From assembly GCA_900473795.1 (NCBI GenBank), contig UCMT01000058.1:170709-234708 (forward strand): 64,000 bases of DNA, in the 5' to 3' direction. Positions 26,769 to 36,283 of this stretch are shown piece by piece. The stretch comes from Hyphomicrobiales bacterium (lineage in GTDB: Bacteria; Pseudomonadota; Alphaproteobacteria; Rhizobiales; Rhizobiaceae). Every line of letters starts with the position of its first letter. Position 1 is the stretch's first letter. Below the pieces are notes generated by a model, which did not search any database, was not told the origin of the DNA, and worked only from the letters and a program-made list of their open reading frames with translations. A program made the position numbers and the translations under genes.

Positions 26769-28106
26769 ATGACCAGAGTAGCCGTGATCGGCGCAGGGCC
26801 ATCGGGCCTTGCTCAATTGAGAGCCTTCCAATCGGCAGCCCAGAAGGGCGCCGACATCCCCGAGGTGGTCTGCTTCGAAAAGCAGGCTGACTGGGGCGGC
26901 CTGTGGAACTACACGTGGCGCACCGGCCTCGACGAATATGGTGAACCCGTCCACGGCAGCATGTACCGCTATCTCTGGTCGAACGGCCCAAAAGAGTGTT
27001 TGGAATTCGCCGACTATTCCTTCGAGGAGCATTTCGGCAAGCCGATCGCCTCCTATCCGCCCCGCGCAGTGCTGTGGGACTATATCAAGGGCCGCGTCGA
27101 AAAAGCCGATGTGCGCAAATGGGTGCGCTTCTCGACTCCGGTGCGCATGGTGAAGTTTGACGAGGCGACGAAGAAATTCACGGTGACGGCCCACAACCGC
27201 GTCGAAGACCGGATGTATGATGAGGAATTCGACTTTGTCGTCGTCGCCTCCGGCCATTTCTCGACCCCCAACGTCCCCTATTTCGAGGGCGTGAAAACCT
27301 TCAACGGCCGCGTCATGCACGCGCACGACTTCCGCGACGCGCTGGAATTCAAGGACAAGGACGTGCTGATCGTCGGCCGCAGCTATTCGGCCGAGGACAT
27401 CGGTTCGCAGTGCTGGAAATATGGCGCCAAATCGGTGACCACCAGCTATCGCTCCAAGCCGATGGGCTTCAAGTGGCCGGAGCGCTTCGAAGAACGCCCG
27501 CTCTTGCAAAAGCTGGTCAACAGGACCGCCCATTTCGCCGACGGCTCGACCAAGGAAGTCGATGCGCTGATCCTGTGCACCGGCTATCTGCACCACTTCC
27601 CGTTCCTGCCGGACGATCTGCGCCTGAAGACCGCCAACCGCCTCTGGTCCGACAGCCTCTACAAGGGCGTCGTCTACGAGACCAATCCGCAGCTATTCTA
27701 CATCGGCATGCAGGACCAGTTCTACACGTTCAACATGTTCGACGCGCAGGCCTGGTGGGCGCGCGACGTGATCATGGGGCGCATCCAACTGCCCGGCCCG
27801 GAAGAAATGAAAGCGCATTTCAACAAATGGCGTGCGCGCGAGGAAAAGTTGGAGGACGCCGAGCAGATGATCTGGTTCCAGGGCGACTATGTGCTGGAGC
27901 TTCTGGAAGACACGGACTATCCCAAGTTCGACGTCGAAGGCACCAACCAGACCTTCATGGAATGGGAACACCACAAGGCCGAAAACATCATGGGCTTCCG
28001 CGACCATGCCTACCGCTCGCTGATGACCGGCAACATGGCGCCGAAACACCATACGCCATGGCTTGAAGCACTCGACGATACACTCGAAGTCTATCTGAAG
28101 AATTGA
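26769..28106 (+). CDS. tmm: Trimethylamine monooxygenase (bacterial FMO)
   Basis: 445 residues from the ATG at 26769, chosen because the FAD motif GAGPSGL follows at residues 9-15 and family members start here. The NADPH motif [11 protein letters not shown], the FMO fingerprint [11 protein letters not shown] and a late [13 protein letters not shown] are present. Tmm-type FMOs oxidise trimethylamine to the N-oxide. The downstream gene, on the opposite strand, encodes the N-oxide demethylase, and dmmDABC lies upstream, so context supports trimethylamine rather than a xenobiotic. It is predicted to be cytoplasmic. Confidence 0.9.
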   Translation: MTRVAVIGAGPSGLAQLRAFQSAAQKGADIPEVVCFEKQADWGGLWNYTWRTGLDEYGEPVHGSMYRYLWSNGPKECLEFADYSFEEHFGKPIASYPPRAVLWDYIKGRVEKADVRKWVRFSTPVRMVKFDEATKKFTVTAHNRVEDRMYDEEFDFVVVASGHFSTPNVPYFEGVKTFNGRVMHAHDFRDALEFKDKDVLIVGRSYSAEDIGSQCWKYGAKSVTTSYRSKPMGFKWPERFEERPLLQKLVNRTAHFADGSTKEVDALILCTGYLHHFPFLPDDLRLKTANRLWSDSLYKGVVYETNPQLFYIGMQDQFYTFNMFDAQAWWARDVIMGRIQLPGPEEMKAHFNKWRAREEKLEDAEQMIWFQGDYVLELLEDTDYPKFDVEGTNQTFMEWEHHKAENIMGFRDHAYRSLMTGNMAPKHHTPWLEALDDTLEVYLKN

Positions 28107-28220
28107 GGAACGACGTGCTGAAACCGATACGCCGGCTTGGTCAGGCCGGCGCATCTTATTGCAGGCTGACGAACCATTTTCGTTATAGGCGTTTTGGTGA
28201 TTTGCGGTGACGCCCCTCCT

Positions 28221-30590
28221 TCACGACCGCGGCTTCAGCTTTTCCGGATCGTAGTGGGCAAACGGCACGATTGTCGCCGGCAAACGCTTCTGCTGGCCAT
28301 CGAGCTTGCCGATCTCGATTTCGGTGCCAAGTGCCGAATGCAAGACATCCATCCGCGCCAGTGCGATTGTCTTCTTCAACAGCGGCGAGCGGGTCGAACT
28401 GGTGACGACACCGACCTGCGCCCGGCCGATATGCACCGTATCGCCATGGCCGACAGCCTCATTGGCGTCGATATCGAGGCCGACGAGCTTGTAGCGCGGG
28501 GTTTCCTTGCGCTTGATCAGCGCCTCGCGGCCGATGAAATCCTCGGTCTTCGATTTCAGCGGCACCGTGAAGCCGATGCCGGCCTCGAACGGGTCGGTCT
28601 GATCCGAGAAATCATAGTGGGCAAAGACCAGGCCAGCCTCGATCCGCACCATGTCGAGCGCTTCGAGCCCCATTGGCTTCAATCCGTGTTTCTGTCCGGC
28701 TTCCCAGACCGCATCGAACACGGCGAGCGCATCCTTCGGATGACAGAAGATTTCATAGCCGAGTTCGCCGGTATAGCCGGTGCGCGAGACGACGACCGGC
28801 GCGCCTTCGAAGTGACCGATCCGGCCGACGGCAAAACGGAACCATTCGAGTTCGCCGATCGACGGCTGCGACGGTGAGGTCCAGATGATCTCCTTGATGA
28901 TCTCGCGGCTCTTCGGCCCTTGCACGGCAAGATTATGCATCTGGTCCGTCGACGACCGCACCCAGGCCTTGAAGCCCTTCTTCTCGGCCTGTTCGCGCAG
29001 CCAGATGCCGCTCACGTCGTCGCCGCCGATCCAGCGGAAATTGTTCTGCCCCAGCCGAAAGACCGTGCCGTCATCGATCATGCCGCCGTTCTCGTAGCAC
29101 ATTGCCGTATAGACCACCTGCCCCGGCGACAGCTTGCGGATGTCGCGGGTGACGCAATATTGCAGCAACGCCTCGGCATCCGGCCCCGTCACCTCGAATT
29201 TGCGCAGCGGCGACAGGTCCATCACCACCGCCTTCTCGCGGCAGGCCCAGTATTCCTCGATCGGGCCCTCATTGTTGAAGCGGTTCGGCAGCCAGTAACC
29301 GCGATATTCGGCGTGGTTGCGCGTCAGCGCCGAGAAGCGCGGATGAAAGGCGGTTTCCTGGGTCATTTCGGGCTCTGCATCAGGGGTCATTCGGATGGCG
29401 ATTGCGCGCGAGAATTTCTCTTTGTCTGAATAGGTGCGGACATGGATATCCGTCGGATCCCAGCCATTGGCCGCATCGATATCGTCCGGGCAGGACGACG
29501 AGACGCAGACGAGATCGGTCAGCGCCCGCATCAGCACGTAGTCGCCCGGTCGCGACCATGGCTCGTCGAGATAGAGCTGGTTCTGGTGGTCGATATTGGT
29601 GTTGTAGAAATAATTGAGCGCTTCCCACCCCTTGCGCGGCGCAATGCCGTAGGGCTTAAGCGCATGGTTGAAATTGTCGGTGCAATTGACATGGCCGGGA
29701 TAGCCCATGTCGTCGTAATAGCGCGAATTGCAGGCGGTCGCGAAGGCATCATGACGCCCGACCGTATCCTGCACGATTTCGACCAGAGGCTCGAAATCGC
29801 GATCGAATGCCTTGGACGGCAAGCCGGGCGTCGGATAACTGCGCCCCAGCAGCGTACGCGTCACCGTCGCGTCCAGCGCCAGATCAAGCCCCTTGTCGAC
29901 CTTGCGGGCGGAAAAAGCCTGAAAATCGGTACATTGCCGCCCCGCGACGTCGATAATCTGGATGAACTCACCGGCCCGGACGAAATAGGCGGAGGCCGTC
30001 GCGGCGCGGATGCGCAGATCCTGCACCGGATCGGCCATCGGCTCCGGCAGCAGTTCCTCATAGGTGCGCTCGATGGCTCGGCGCGTGATACGAAGCTCGA
30101 GTACCGTCGCGGTGTTCTGGAGTTCCGCGTCCATGGCCGGTCCGGGCGCTGAAACGATCAGCAAGCCGTCGAGCGTTACCGTCAACTCGGCCAAATCTCC
30201 GGGCGGCGAGCCATCCCCGAACAGGACCAACGCCTGAGCCCCGGCGAGATCGACGTTCCGGCGTTTCAACGCGCTGAGTGCTCTTCTGGCGCTGTCGTCG
30301 TCCCGGGCGAGGATCTCCTGAAGGCCACGCGCGGGACGCAAAAAGCCGACACCGAGCCCGGCCGCGTTGAACCGCCCCTTGTCATCGACAAAGCTGACCT
30401 CGCAAGGTTGCCCGCCTTCCACATCCTTGATCGCGACGCGGTCGCCCGCAGCCATCTTGACGACCGTCGCGCCACGCCCCTTGACGCGATAGCGCTCGAC
30501 GCCGGCAGGTAATGCGGGAATGCCGGGCCTCAGAATCACACTCGGCCGCGGCGGCGCCAGGACGCCTGCAAATCTTCCGGAATCCGTCAT
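28221..30590 (-). CDS. tdm: Trimethylamine N-oxide demethylase
   Basis: 789 residues from the ATG at 30588-30590, preceded by GGGAG; an upstream start at 30614 adds 8 residues. The N-terminal half is DUF1989 (TACNSRYYDDMGYPGHVNC, LVCVSSSCPDDI, cysteines likely for zinc) and the C-terminal half is a GcvT-like tetrahydrofolate-binding domain (VMDLSPLRKFEVTGPDAE, ISRTGYTGELGYEIF-type). This is the architecture described for Tdm, which splits TMAO to dimethylamine and formaldehyde, with formaldehyde passed to folate. It converges with tmm on the opposite strand. Confidence 0.9.
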   Translation of the reverse strand: MTDSGRFAGVLAPPRPSVILRPGIPALPAGVERYRVKGRGATVVKMAAGDRVAIKDVEGGQPCEVSFVDDKGRFNAAGLGVGFLRPARGLQEILARDDDSARRALSALKRRNVDLAGAQALVLFGDGSPPGDLAELTVTLDGLLIVSAPGPAMDAELQNTATVLELRITRRAIERTYEELLPEPMADPVQDLRIRAATASAYFVRAGEFIQIIDVAGRQCTDFQAFSARKVDKGLDLALDATVTRTLLGRSYPTPGLPSKAFDRDFEPLVEIVQDTVGRHDAFATACNSRYYDDMGYPGHVNCTDNFNHALKPYGIAPRKGWEALNYFYNTNIDHQNQLYLDEPWSRPGDYVLMRALTDLVCVSSSCPDDIDAANGWDPTDIHVRTYSDKEKFSRAIAIRMTPDAEPEMTQETAFHPRFSALTRNHAEYRGYWLPNRFNNEGPIEEYWACREKAVVMDLSPLRKFEVTGPDAEALLQYCVTRDIRKLSPGQVVYTAMCYENGGMIDDGTVFRLGQNNFRWIGGDDVSGIWLREQAEKKGFKAWVRSSTDQMHNLAVQGPKSREIIKEIIWTSPSQPSIGELEWFRFAVGRIGHFEGAPVVVSRTGYTGELGYEIFCHPKDALAVFDAVWEAGQKHGLKPMGLEALDMVRIEAGLVFAHYDFSDQTDPFEAGIGFTVPLKSKTEDFIGREALIKRKETPRYKLVGLDIDANEAVGHGDTVHIGRAQVGVVTSSTRSPLLKKTIALARMDVLHSALGTEIEIGKLDGQQKRLPATIVPFAHYDPEKLKPRS

Positions 30591-30883
30591 CTCAGCTCCC
30601 ACCCGAAGGCACACCCGGTTCGGCGGTCCGGAGGCACCGCTTTATGCACCGGCAATGTGGCCAAACTATCCTATGGGAGGCCCGTGAAAGTAAAGAGAGA
30701 CTTGACCCAGAGGAAAAAAAATTCACTATGAGGATAAGCTGCGAGCGGAAATACGAGACGGGAACAAGGTGGTGAACACTGCAAAAGCAGGCGCCGCCCA
30801 GCGAGAAAAGCCGCAGCCAGAGCCGTCAATAATGGGGACGCGCGACACCGCGCTTTACACAAAACTGGTCGAGGAGACTGTTT

Positions 30884-32671
30884 ATGGCAACTATCGTTGA
30901 GACCGAGGGGTCGGCGGCTGCGCCTAGCAGCGAGTTGATCCGTGCGCTGGATTGGAAAGGAGCATTCTGGGTCGCCGCCGGCGTCCCCCCGCTCGTGCTT
31001 TTCTCCATCGGCGGCATTGCAGGCACGACGGGCAAGCTCGCCTTCGTCGTCTGGATCATTTCGATGGTGATGGGGTTCCTGCAATCCTTCACCTATGCCG
31101 AAATCGCCGGCATGTTCGGCAACAAGTCCGGCGGCGCGTCGATCTACGGCGCAACCGCCTGGCTGCGCTATTCGAAATTCATCGCGCCTTTGTCGGTATG
31201 GTGCAACTGGTTCGCCTGGTCGCCGGTTCTGTCGCTCGGCTGCGCCATCGCGGCCGGCTATATCCTCAACGCCCTGTTCCCCATCCCTGGCGCCGACTCC
31301 CAGGCCGTCATGGAATGGATCAATGCCAATATGGCAACGCTGACGGCCGATAGCCCGCGCGTCGTCGAATGGCTTGCGGCCAATGCCGGCAAGACACCGC
31401 AGGACGCCATTTCGGCCCTTCTGTCGACCGATGCCGTCACTGCGCTGACGCCTGCGATCCGCACCTGGTCGCTCGCCACCTTCGACATCCCGTTCCTTGC
31501 CACGGCAAACCTGAACGCCACCTTCGTCATCGGCGGCATCCTCATGCTGGTGATCTTCGCGATCCAGCATCGCGGCATCCAGGGAACGGCAAGCGTCCAG
31601 AAATGGCTCGCCATCATTGTTCTCCTGCCGCTCTTGATCATCGGTCTTTATCCGATCTTCTCCGGCCAGATCGACAGCGCCAACGTCACGGGCCTGATCC
31701 CCCCGACGGCGGCCTATTCCGGCCTCGACGGCATCTGGAGCAATGGCGGCTGGACGCTGTTCCTCGGCGGTCTCTATATCGCCGCCTGGTCGACCTACGG
31801 CTTCGAGACGGCCGTCTGCTACACCCGCGAACTGAAGAACCCGAAGACGGACACCTTCAAGGCGATCTTCTATTCCGGTCTCCTGTGCTGCCTGTTCTTC
31901 TTCCTCATCCCCTTCACGTTCCAAGGCGTTCTCGGCCATGCGGGCATGCTCGCACCCGGCATCGTCGATGGTACGGGCGTAGCCGAAGCGCTCGGCAACC
32001 TCGTTCACGGCGGCAAGATCGTCACGCAGATCCTCGTCATCCTGATGATCATGGCGCTGTTCTTGGCCATCATGACGGCGATGGCAGGTTCGTCACGGAC
32101 GCTCTACCAGGGCGCGAAAGACGGTTGGCTGCCGAAATATCTCGACCACGTCAACGAGCACGGTGCGCCCACCCGCGCCATGTGGACCGATTTCGCCTTC
32201 AACCTCATCCTGCTTGCCATCGCATCCGACGTGGCCGGCTATTTCTTCGTGCTCGCCGTCTCCAATGTCGGCTACATCATCTTCAACTTCCTCAACCTCA
32301 ATGCCGGCTGGATCCACCGCATGGATTCAGGCCATGTCGCGCGCCCGTGGAAGGCACCGACCTGGCTGATCGGCCTCAACACCGTTCTCGCCTTCGTCAA
32401 CGCGCTCTTCCTCGGTGCAGGCGCCAAGGTCTGGGGATATTCCAATGCACTCTGGGTCGGCTTCATCTTCGCTGCCCTCATCCTGCCGGTCTTTGCCTAT
32501 CGCCACTATGTGCGTGACGGCGGCAAGTTCCCGGCCGGCGCGATGGAGGACCTCGGCCTCGTCGGTCAGGACCTGGGGGTCAGGAAAGCCGGCATCCTGC
32601 CCTATGCCGCACTGGCTGCCGGATTGGCTGTGGTCCTGGCGGCAAACGCCTATTTCCAGCTTCCGGCCTGA
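30884..32671 (+). CDS. APC-superfamily amine/amino-acid permease
   Basis: 595 residues with about 12 hydrophobic helices. APC-family features include the N-terminal FSIGGIAGTTGKLAFVVWI, the helix-3-like GGASIYGATAWLRYSKF, and internal SSRTLYQGAKDGWLPKYL, where the loop follows TM8. The gene is divergent from tdm across about 290 bp. Next to the trimethylamine cluster it is a plausible uptake system for trimethylamine, dimethylamine or a methylated amino acid; substrate specificity is inferred only from position. A predicted terminator follows. Confidence 0.75.
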   Translation: MATIVETEGSAAAPSSELIRALDWKGAFWVAAGVPPLVLFSIGGIAGTTGKLAFVVWIISMVMGFLQSFTYAEIAGMFGNKSGGASIYGATAWLRYSKFIAPLSVWCNWFAWSPVLSLGCAIAAGYILNALFPIPGADSQAVMEWINANMATLTADSPRVVEWLAANAGKTPQDAISALLSTDAVTALTPAIRTWSLATFDIPFLATANLNATFVIGGILMLVIFAIQHRGIQGTASVQKWLAIIVLLPLLIIGLYPIFSGQIDSANVTGLIPPTAAYSGLDGIWSNGGWTLFLGGLYIAAWSTYGFETAVCYTRELKNPKTDTFKAIFYSGLLCCLFFFLIPFTFQGVLGHAGMLAPGIVDGTGVAEALGNLVHGGKIVTQILVILMIMALFLAIMTAMAGSSRTLYQGAKDGWLPKYLDHVNEHGAPTRAMWTDFAFNLILLAIASDVAGYFFVLAVSNVGYIIFNFLNLNAGWIHRMDSGHVARPWKAPTWLIGLNTVLAFVNALFLGAGAKVWGYSNALWVGFIFAALILPVFAYRHYVRDGGKFPAGAMEDLGLVGQDLGVRKAGILPYAALAAGLAVVLAANAYFQLPA

Positions 32672-32690
32672 TTGGATAGGGCCAACAGAA

Positions 32691-32721
32691 AAGGTCGCGC
32701 ATTGAAGGATGCGCGGCTTTT
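32691..32721 (+). terminator. Rho-independent terminator of the permease gene
   Basis: GTCGCGCAT - 6-nt loop - ATGCGCGGC stem (9 bp, one G-T pair) is followed by TTTT, 20 bp after the stop codon. Confidence 0.7.
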
Positions 32722-32947
32722 CCGACCGCTGAAACCCGTCGATTTTTCGCGGGATTGTTCTTGTCGTTTTGGCAGGTTTGAGTGCAAAGGGTTTTGCGAC
32801 CGCCACTGCGATCTTCTCGCACAAGTTTGAATATCGCGGCAGCATAGATCTGCTGGAGTGCTTGCAGGAAAACGACCATGGGGCGTCAACTCTCCGCTCC
32901 CAACCAGCCGTCTCCGGCCTATGTGCAATTCGGTGATCAACCGGACG

Positions 32948-33658
32948 CTAGGCAGACTCCACATCGCGTGCAAAAACAATACTGGCGTCACTAACAGTCG
33001 CGACATGTGCGTAAGCCGCGCGACTTGCGTTGACTGCATCGGCCCGCAAGACTGCTATGACGATGGCGTCGTGCTCTTCATAGGACCGTAGAAGGCGTCC
33101 GGGGAGACGGAATTGAGCGCGGCGAAACGGGGCAAGGCGTGCCCGGGTTTGCGTCACCAATTCGAACACATGGTCGTTGTGCGCGCCTCGATAGAGACGG
33201 GTGTGGAACTCGGTGTTGTGAGCCTCATACTCGTCTTGCGCGCCGCGATGGACAAGCCGCGCCGATGCCTTGTGTTCGGACTCCAGCATTCTGCGTTCGT
33301 CCACCGTCATGCGTTCCGCCGACAGGCGCGCGCAGATCCCTTCGAGTTCCGCCATCGCCTCGAACATCGAAGCGAGGTGCTGTTGCGTAACATTGGTGAC
33401 GACGGCGCTCTTGTTGGGTTCACGCTCGACGAGACCGATGGCGCAAAGTTGCCCGAGAGCTTCGCGCACGGGCGTTCGCGATACCTCGAAACGATTGGCC
33501 AGCGAAACTTCGTCGAGCCGCTCGCCAGGCTGCATGGTCCCGGTGATGATCAGATCGGCGATCGCTCGAACCATCTGCTCGACGGTTGTTCCGGACCGGA
33601 TGACTTCTTTTTTTCTGGCGAGTTTCACGGGTCGAATCTGGTTGAATTTACACTGCAT
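32948..33658 (-). CDS. GntR-family (FCD subfamily) transcriptional regulator
   Basis: About 236 residues if started at the ATG at 33658; starts at 33697 (ATG) and 33628 (GTG) are also open and the true start is uncertain. N-terminal winged helix: QMVRAIADLIITGTMQPGERLDEVSLANRFEVSRTPVREAL. C-terminal FCD effector domain with metal-type histidines (HNTEFHTRLYRGAHN, YEEHDAI). It is divergent from the biuret-type operon and near-identical 8-mers (TGCATACA) lie in the spacer and at its own start, so it is the likely repressor of that operon. Confidence 0.88.
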   Translation of the reverse strand: MQCKFNQIRPVKLARKKEVIRSGTTVEQMVRAIADLIITGTMQPGERLDEVSLANRFEVSRTPVREALGQLCAIGLVEREPNKSAVVTNVTQQHLASMFEAMAELEGICARLSAERMTVDERRMLESEHKASARLVHRGAQDEYEAHNTEFHTRLYRGAHNDHVFELVTQTRARLAPFRRAQFRLPGRLLRSYEEHDAIVIAVLRADAVNASRAAYAHVATVSDASIVFARDVESA

Positions 33659-33661
33659 ACA
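33654..33661. promoter_or_regulatory. Candidate GntR operator 1 (TGCATACA)
   Basis: Near-palindromic 8-mer (TGTATACA would be perfect) overlapping the proposed start of the GntR gene. It suggests autoregulation and favours a start downstream of or at this point. Confidence 0.45.
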
Positions 33662-33836
33662 GATGCAACGCGTGACCATTATTGTCAATGTGCGCATTAA
33701 GTATTTGAATATATATGATTATTTAGGCTAATTCATGTGCTTTCAAACTGTTTGCCCTACTGAACGGCATTTCCGGCTTCGAAGTGATGCTCAAATTTAT
33801 TTCTTGCTTAAAATTAAATCAGTTCCTCGAGAATAT

Positions 33837-33844
33837 TGCATACA
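33837..33844. promoter_or_regulatory. Candidate GntR operator 2 (TGCATACA)
   Basis: Identical 8-mer within TATTGCATACACTT in the AT-rich divergent spacer. Confidence 0.5.
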
Positions 33845-33917
33845 CTTTACGCGGAGAGCATCGTAGGCCACAGTTAAACTCATTAAAAAGCAATAACTTA
33901 TTGATTGGCACACTCAT

Positions 33918-33925
33918 TGCATACA
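33918..33925. promoter_or_regulatory. Candidate GntR operator 3 (TGCATACA) near the transporter promoter
   Basis: Identical 8-mer within CATTGCATACAGTTTTC, about 50 bp upstream of the BMP gene start. A weak TTGATT / TACAGT promoter pair overlaps it (33901-33906 and 33923-33928), so binding would block RNA polymerase. Confidence 0.5.
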
Positions 33926-33974
33926 GTTTTCTGTGACCTTTTCGAACCCGGCACCACGCCGCAAGGAGCCCGCC

Positions 33975-35105
33975 ATGACCAAACTCCTTCCCATGAATCG
34001 CCGCAGCTTCCTGCAAACGACCGCCTCGGGCGCTGCCGCCCTCGGTCTTGCGCCTTCGCTCTTTTCGACACCCGCCGCCGCCCAGGCTGCGTTGACCGTC
34101 GGCTTCATCTATGTCGGCCCCAAGGACGACTACGGCTACAACCAGGCGCACGCAGAGGGTGCCGCCGTGATCAAGGCGATGTCCGGCGTTACCGTGGTTG
34201 AGGAGGAAAACGTGCCGGAAACCGTCGACGTCCAGAAGACGATGGAATCGATGATCAACCTCGACGGCGCGAGCCTCGTCTTCCCGACCTCCTTCGGTTA
34301 CTTCGATCCCCACATGCTGGAAATGGCCAAGAAATACCCCGACGTGCAGTTCCGCCATTGCGGCGGCCTCTGGAAAGAGGGCGTCAATCCGATGAACACC
34401 GGCTCCTATTTCGGCTACATCGGCCAGGGCCAGTATCTGAATGGCATCACCGCCGGCTATGCCTCCAAGAGCAAGAAGATCGGTTTCGTCGCCGCCAAGC
34501 CGATCCCGCAGGTTCTGCAGAACATCAACTCCTTCCTGCTTGGTGCCCGCTCGGTCGATCCGGCCATTACCTGCCAGGTCATCTTCACCGGCGAATGGTC
34601 GCTGGCCGTCAAGGAAGCCGAGGCCACCAACGCGCTGATCGACCAGGGTGCCGACGTTATCACCTGCCATGTCGATAGCCCGAAGGTGGTCGTCGAGACA
34701 GCCGCCGGACGCGGCGCCTTCGTCTGTGGCTACCACGCCAACCAGAGCCCGTTGGCGCCTGAAAAATACCTCACCGGCGCCGAATGGGCCTGGGGCAACG
34801 TCTACACGAAATTCGTCACCGAGGCCCAAGCGAGCACCCCGCTTGGAAACTTCGTCCGAGGCGGCCTGAAGGACGGTTTCGTCAAGATGAGCCCGCTCGG
34901 TCCGGGCGTCTCGGAGGAAGCCCGCAAGAAATTCGATGCAACGCTCGCCGAGATGATGGCCGGCAGCTTCTCGGTCTTCAAGGGGCCGATCAAGGACAAC
35001 AAGGGCGGCGATGCCGTCACGGCCGGCCAGACCTTCGCGGAGGACGCGATCGAGCTGGAAAGCATGGCCTATCTCGTCGAGGGCGTCGTCGGCTCGACAT
35101 CCTGA
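33975..35105 (+). CDS. BMP-family ABC transporter substrate-binding protein (Tat signal)
   Basis: 376 residues from the ATG at 33975, with AAGGAG upstream; a start at 33933 would add 14 residues and weaken the signal peptide. The N-terminus has a twin-arginine signal (NRRSFLQ, residues 8-14) and an AAAQA-type cleavage region. The mature BMP/PnrA-like domain has VGFIYVGPKDDYGYNQAHAEG and GADVITCHVDSPK. BMP proteins bind nucleosides or small urea-like and amide compounds in the periplasm. The gene begins an operon with two permeases, biuret hydrolase and an ATPase, pointing to a biuret-like ligand. Confidence 0.88.
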   Translation: MTKLLPMNRRSFLQTTASGAAALGLAPSLFSTPAAAQAALTVGFIYVGPKDDYGYNQAHAEGAAVIKAMSGVTVVEEENVPETVDVQKTMESMINLDGASLVFPTSFGYFDPHMLEMAKKYPDVQFRHCGGLWKEGVNPMNTGSYFGYIGQGQYLNGITAGYASKSKKIGFVAAKPIPQVLQNINSFLLGARSVDPAITCQVIFTGEWSLAVKEAEATNALIDQGADVITCHVDSPKVVVETAAGRGAFVCGYHANQSPLAPEKYLTGAEWAWGNVYTKFVTEAQASTPLGNFVRGGLKDGFVKMSPLGPGVSEEARKKFDATLAEMMAGSFSVFKGPIKDNKGGDAVTAGQTFAEDAIELESMAYLVEGVVGSTS

Positions 35106-35122
35106 GAAAATGGGAGAGCGCC

Positions 35123-36283
35123 ATGACGATCGAGGTGAACACACCAACGCTTTCTCCTTTATCCACCGATGCGCGCAGCCTCAGGCCTCTGCTTGAATGG
35201 CTGGCGCGCCGGGCGGAACCGGTGGTGATCTCGCTCGGCGCGATCCTCGCCGGCCTGGCGCTCTTCTCCCTCTTCATACTGGTGGTCGGCAAATCGCCGG
35301 CCGACCTCTTCAGGCTGATGTATACCGGTGGCTTCGGTAGCTGGTTTTCCATCCAGAACAGCCTCAGCCGCGCGGCGCCCCTGCTGCTCACCGCGCTCTG
35401 CGTCGCCCTGCCCGCCCGGCTCGGCCTTGTCGTCATCGGGGGCGAAGGGGCGGTGGTGCTCGGCGGTGTCGCCGCAGCGGCCATCGCCCTGCCGCTGACG
35501 GCGTCCGTCTCGCCGATCGTCGTCATCCCCCTGATGGCGATTGCCGGGATGATCGCCGGCGGTATCTGGATCGGCCTTGCCGGTGTGCTGCGTCATTATC
35601 GCGGCGTCAACGAAACCATCGCCTCGCTGCTTCTCGCCTATATCGCAATCGCGCTGATGAACCACTTCATCGAGGGGCCGCTGCGCGATCCGGCCAGCCT
35701 CAACAAGCCCTCGACCGCACCGCTTCCAGCCGAATACATGCTTGGCAATATCCCCGGCATGGATGTCAACTGGGGCTTGGTGATCGGCATCGTCGCCTGC
35801 ATCATCGCCTGGGTGCTGATCGAAGCGACAAGCTTCGGCTTTGCCGCCCGCATCGCCGGCGGCAATGTCCGCGCCGCCCAGATTCAAGGCTTGCCGGTCG
35901 GCCGGCTGATCGTCGGTTTTACGGCGCTTGCCGGAAGCTTTGCCGGATTGGCCGGCATGGTCGAGGTGGCCGCCGTTCAGGGCAGCGCCAATGCCTCGCT
36001 TGCCGCCGGTTACGGCTATACCGGTATCCTCGTCGCCTTCCTTGCCCGCCACAATCCGCTGGCGATCATCCCCGTCGCCATCCTGCTTGGCGGCATCGAC
36101 GCCTCCGGCGGGCTGATCCAGCGACGCATGGGTCTGCCGGATGCCACCGTGCTCGTGCTGCAGGGTACGCTCTTTGTCGTGATCCTCCTCTGCGAGACCT
36201 TCTACGGCCGCTTCAAGATCTTCAATCCGGACCTTTGGAAAAGCCCCGGACTTAGGTCAAACCTCTCAGAAGGGACTGCGTGA
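35123..36283 (+). CDS. BMP-type ABC transporter permease (first)
   Basis: 386 residues from the ATG at 35123. An N-terminal cytoplasmic extension of about 35 residues precedes multiple hydrophobic helices, with the BPD_transp_2 pattern: GLVVIGGEGAVVLGGVAAAAIALPLTA, GGIWIGLAGVLRHYRGVNETIASLLLAYIAIAL and the coupling-helix region NVRAAQIQGLPVGRL. It is 17 bp after the binding protein, and its stop overlaps the next start (TGATG). It pairs with the second permease as a heterodimer in the inner membrane. Confidence 0.9.
   Translation: MTIEVNTPTLSPLSTDARSLRPLLEWLARRAEPVVISLGAILAGLALFSLFILVVGKSPADLFRLMYTGGFGSWFSIQNSLSRAAPLLLTALCVALPARLGLVVIGGEGAVVLGGVAAAAIALPLTASVSPIVVIPLMAIAGMIAGGIWIGLAGVLRHYRGVNETIASLLLAYIAIALMNHFIEGPLRDPASLNKPSTAPLPAEYMLGNIPGMDVNWGLVIGIVACIIAWVLIEATSFGFAARIAGGNVRAAQIQGLPVGRLIVGFTALAGSFAGLAGMVEVAAVQGSANASLAAGYGYTGILVAFLARHNPLAIIPVAILLGGIDASGGLIQRRMGLPDATVLVLQGTLFVVILLCETFYGRFKIFNPDLWKSPGLRSNLSEGTA

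Noticed and set aside
30591..30883. Possible riboswitch in the tdm/permease divergent spacer
   Set aside because: The spacer contains promoter-like sequences but no structure I could match to a known riboswitch class.
34784..36283. Very long plus-strand frame starting in the BMP gene and running into the first permease
   Set aside because: The first half is out of frame with the BMP gene; the real permease starts at the ATG at 35123.
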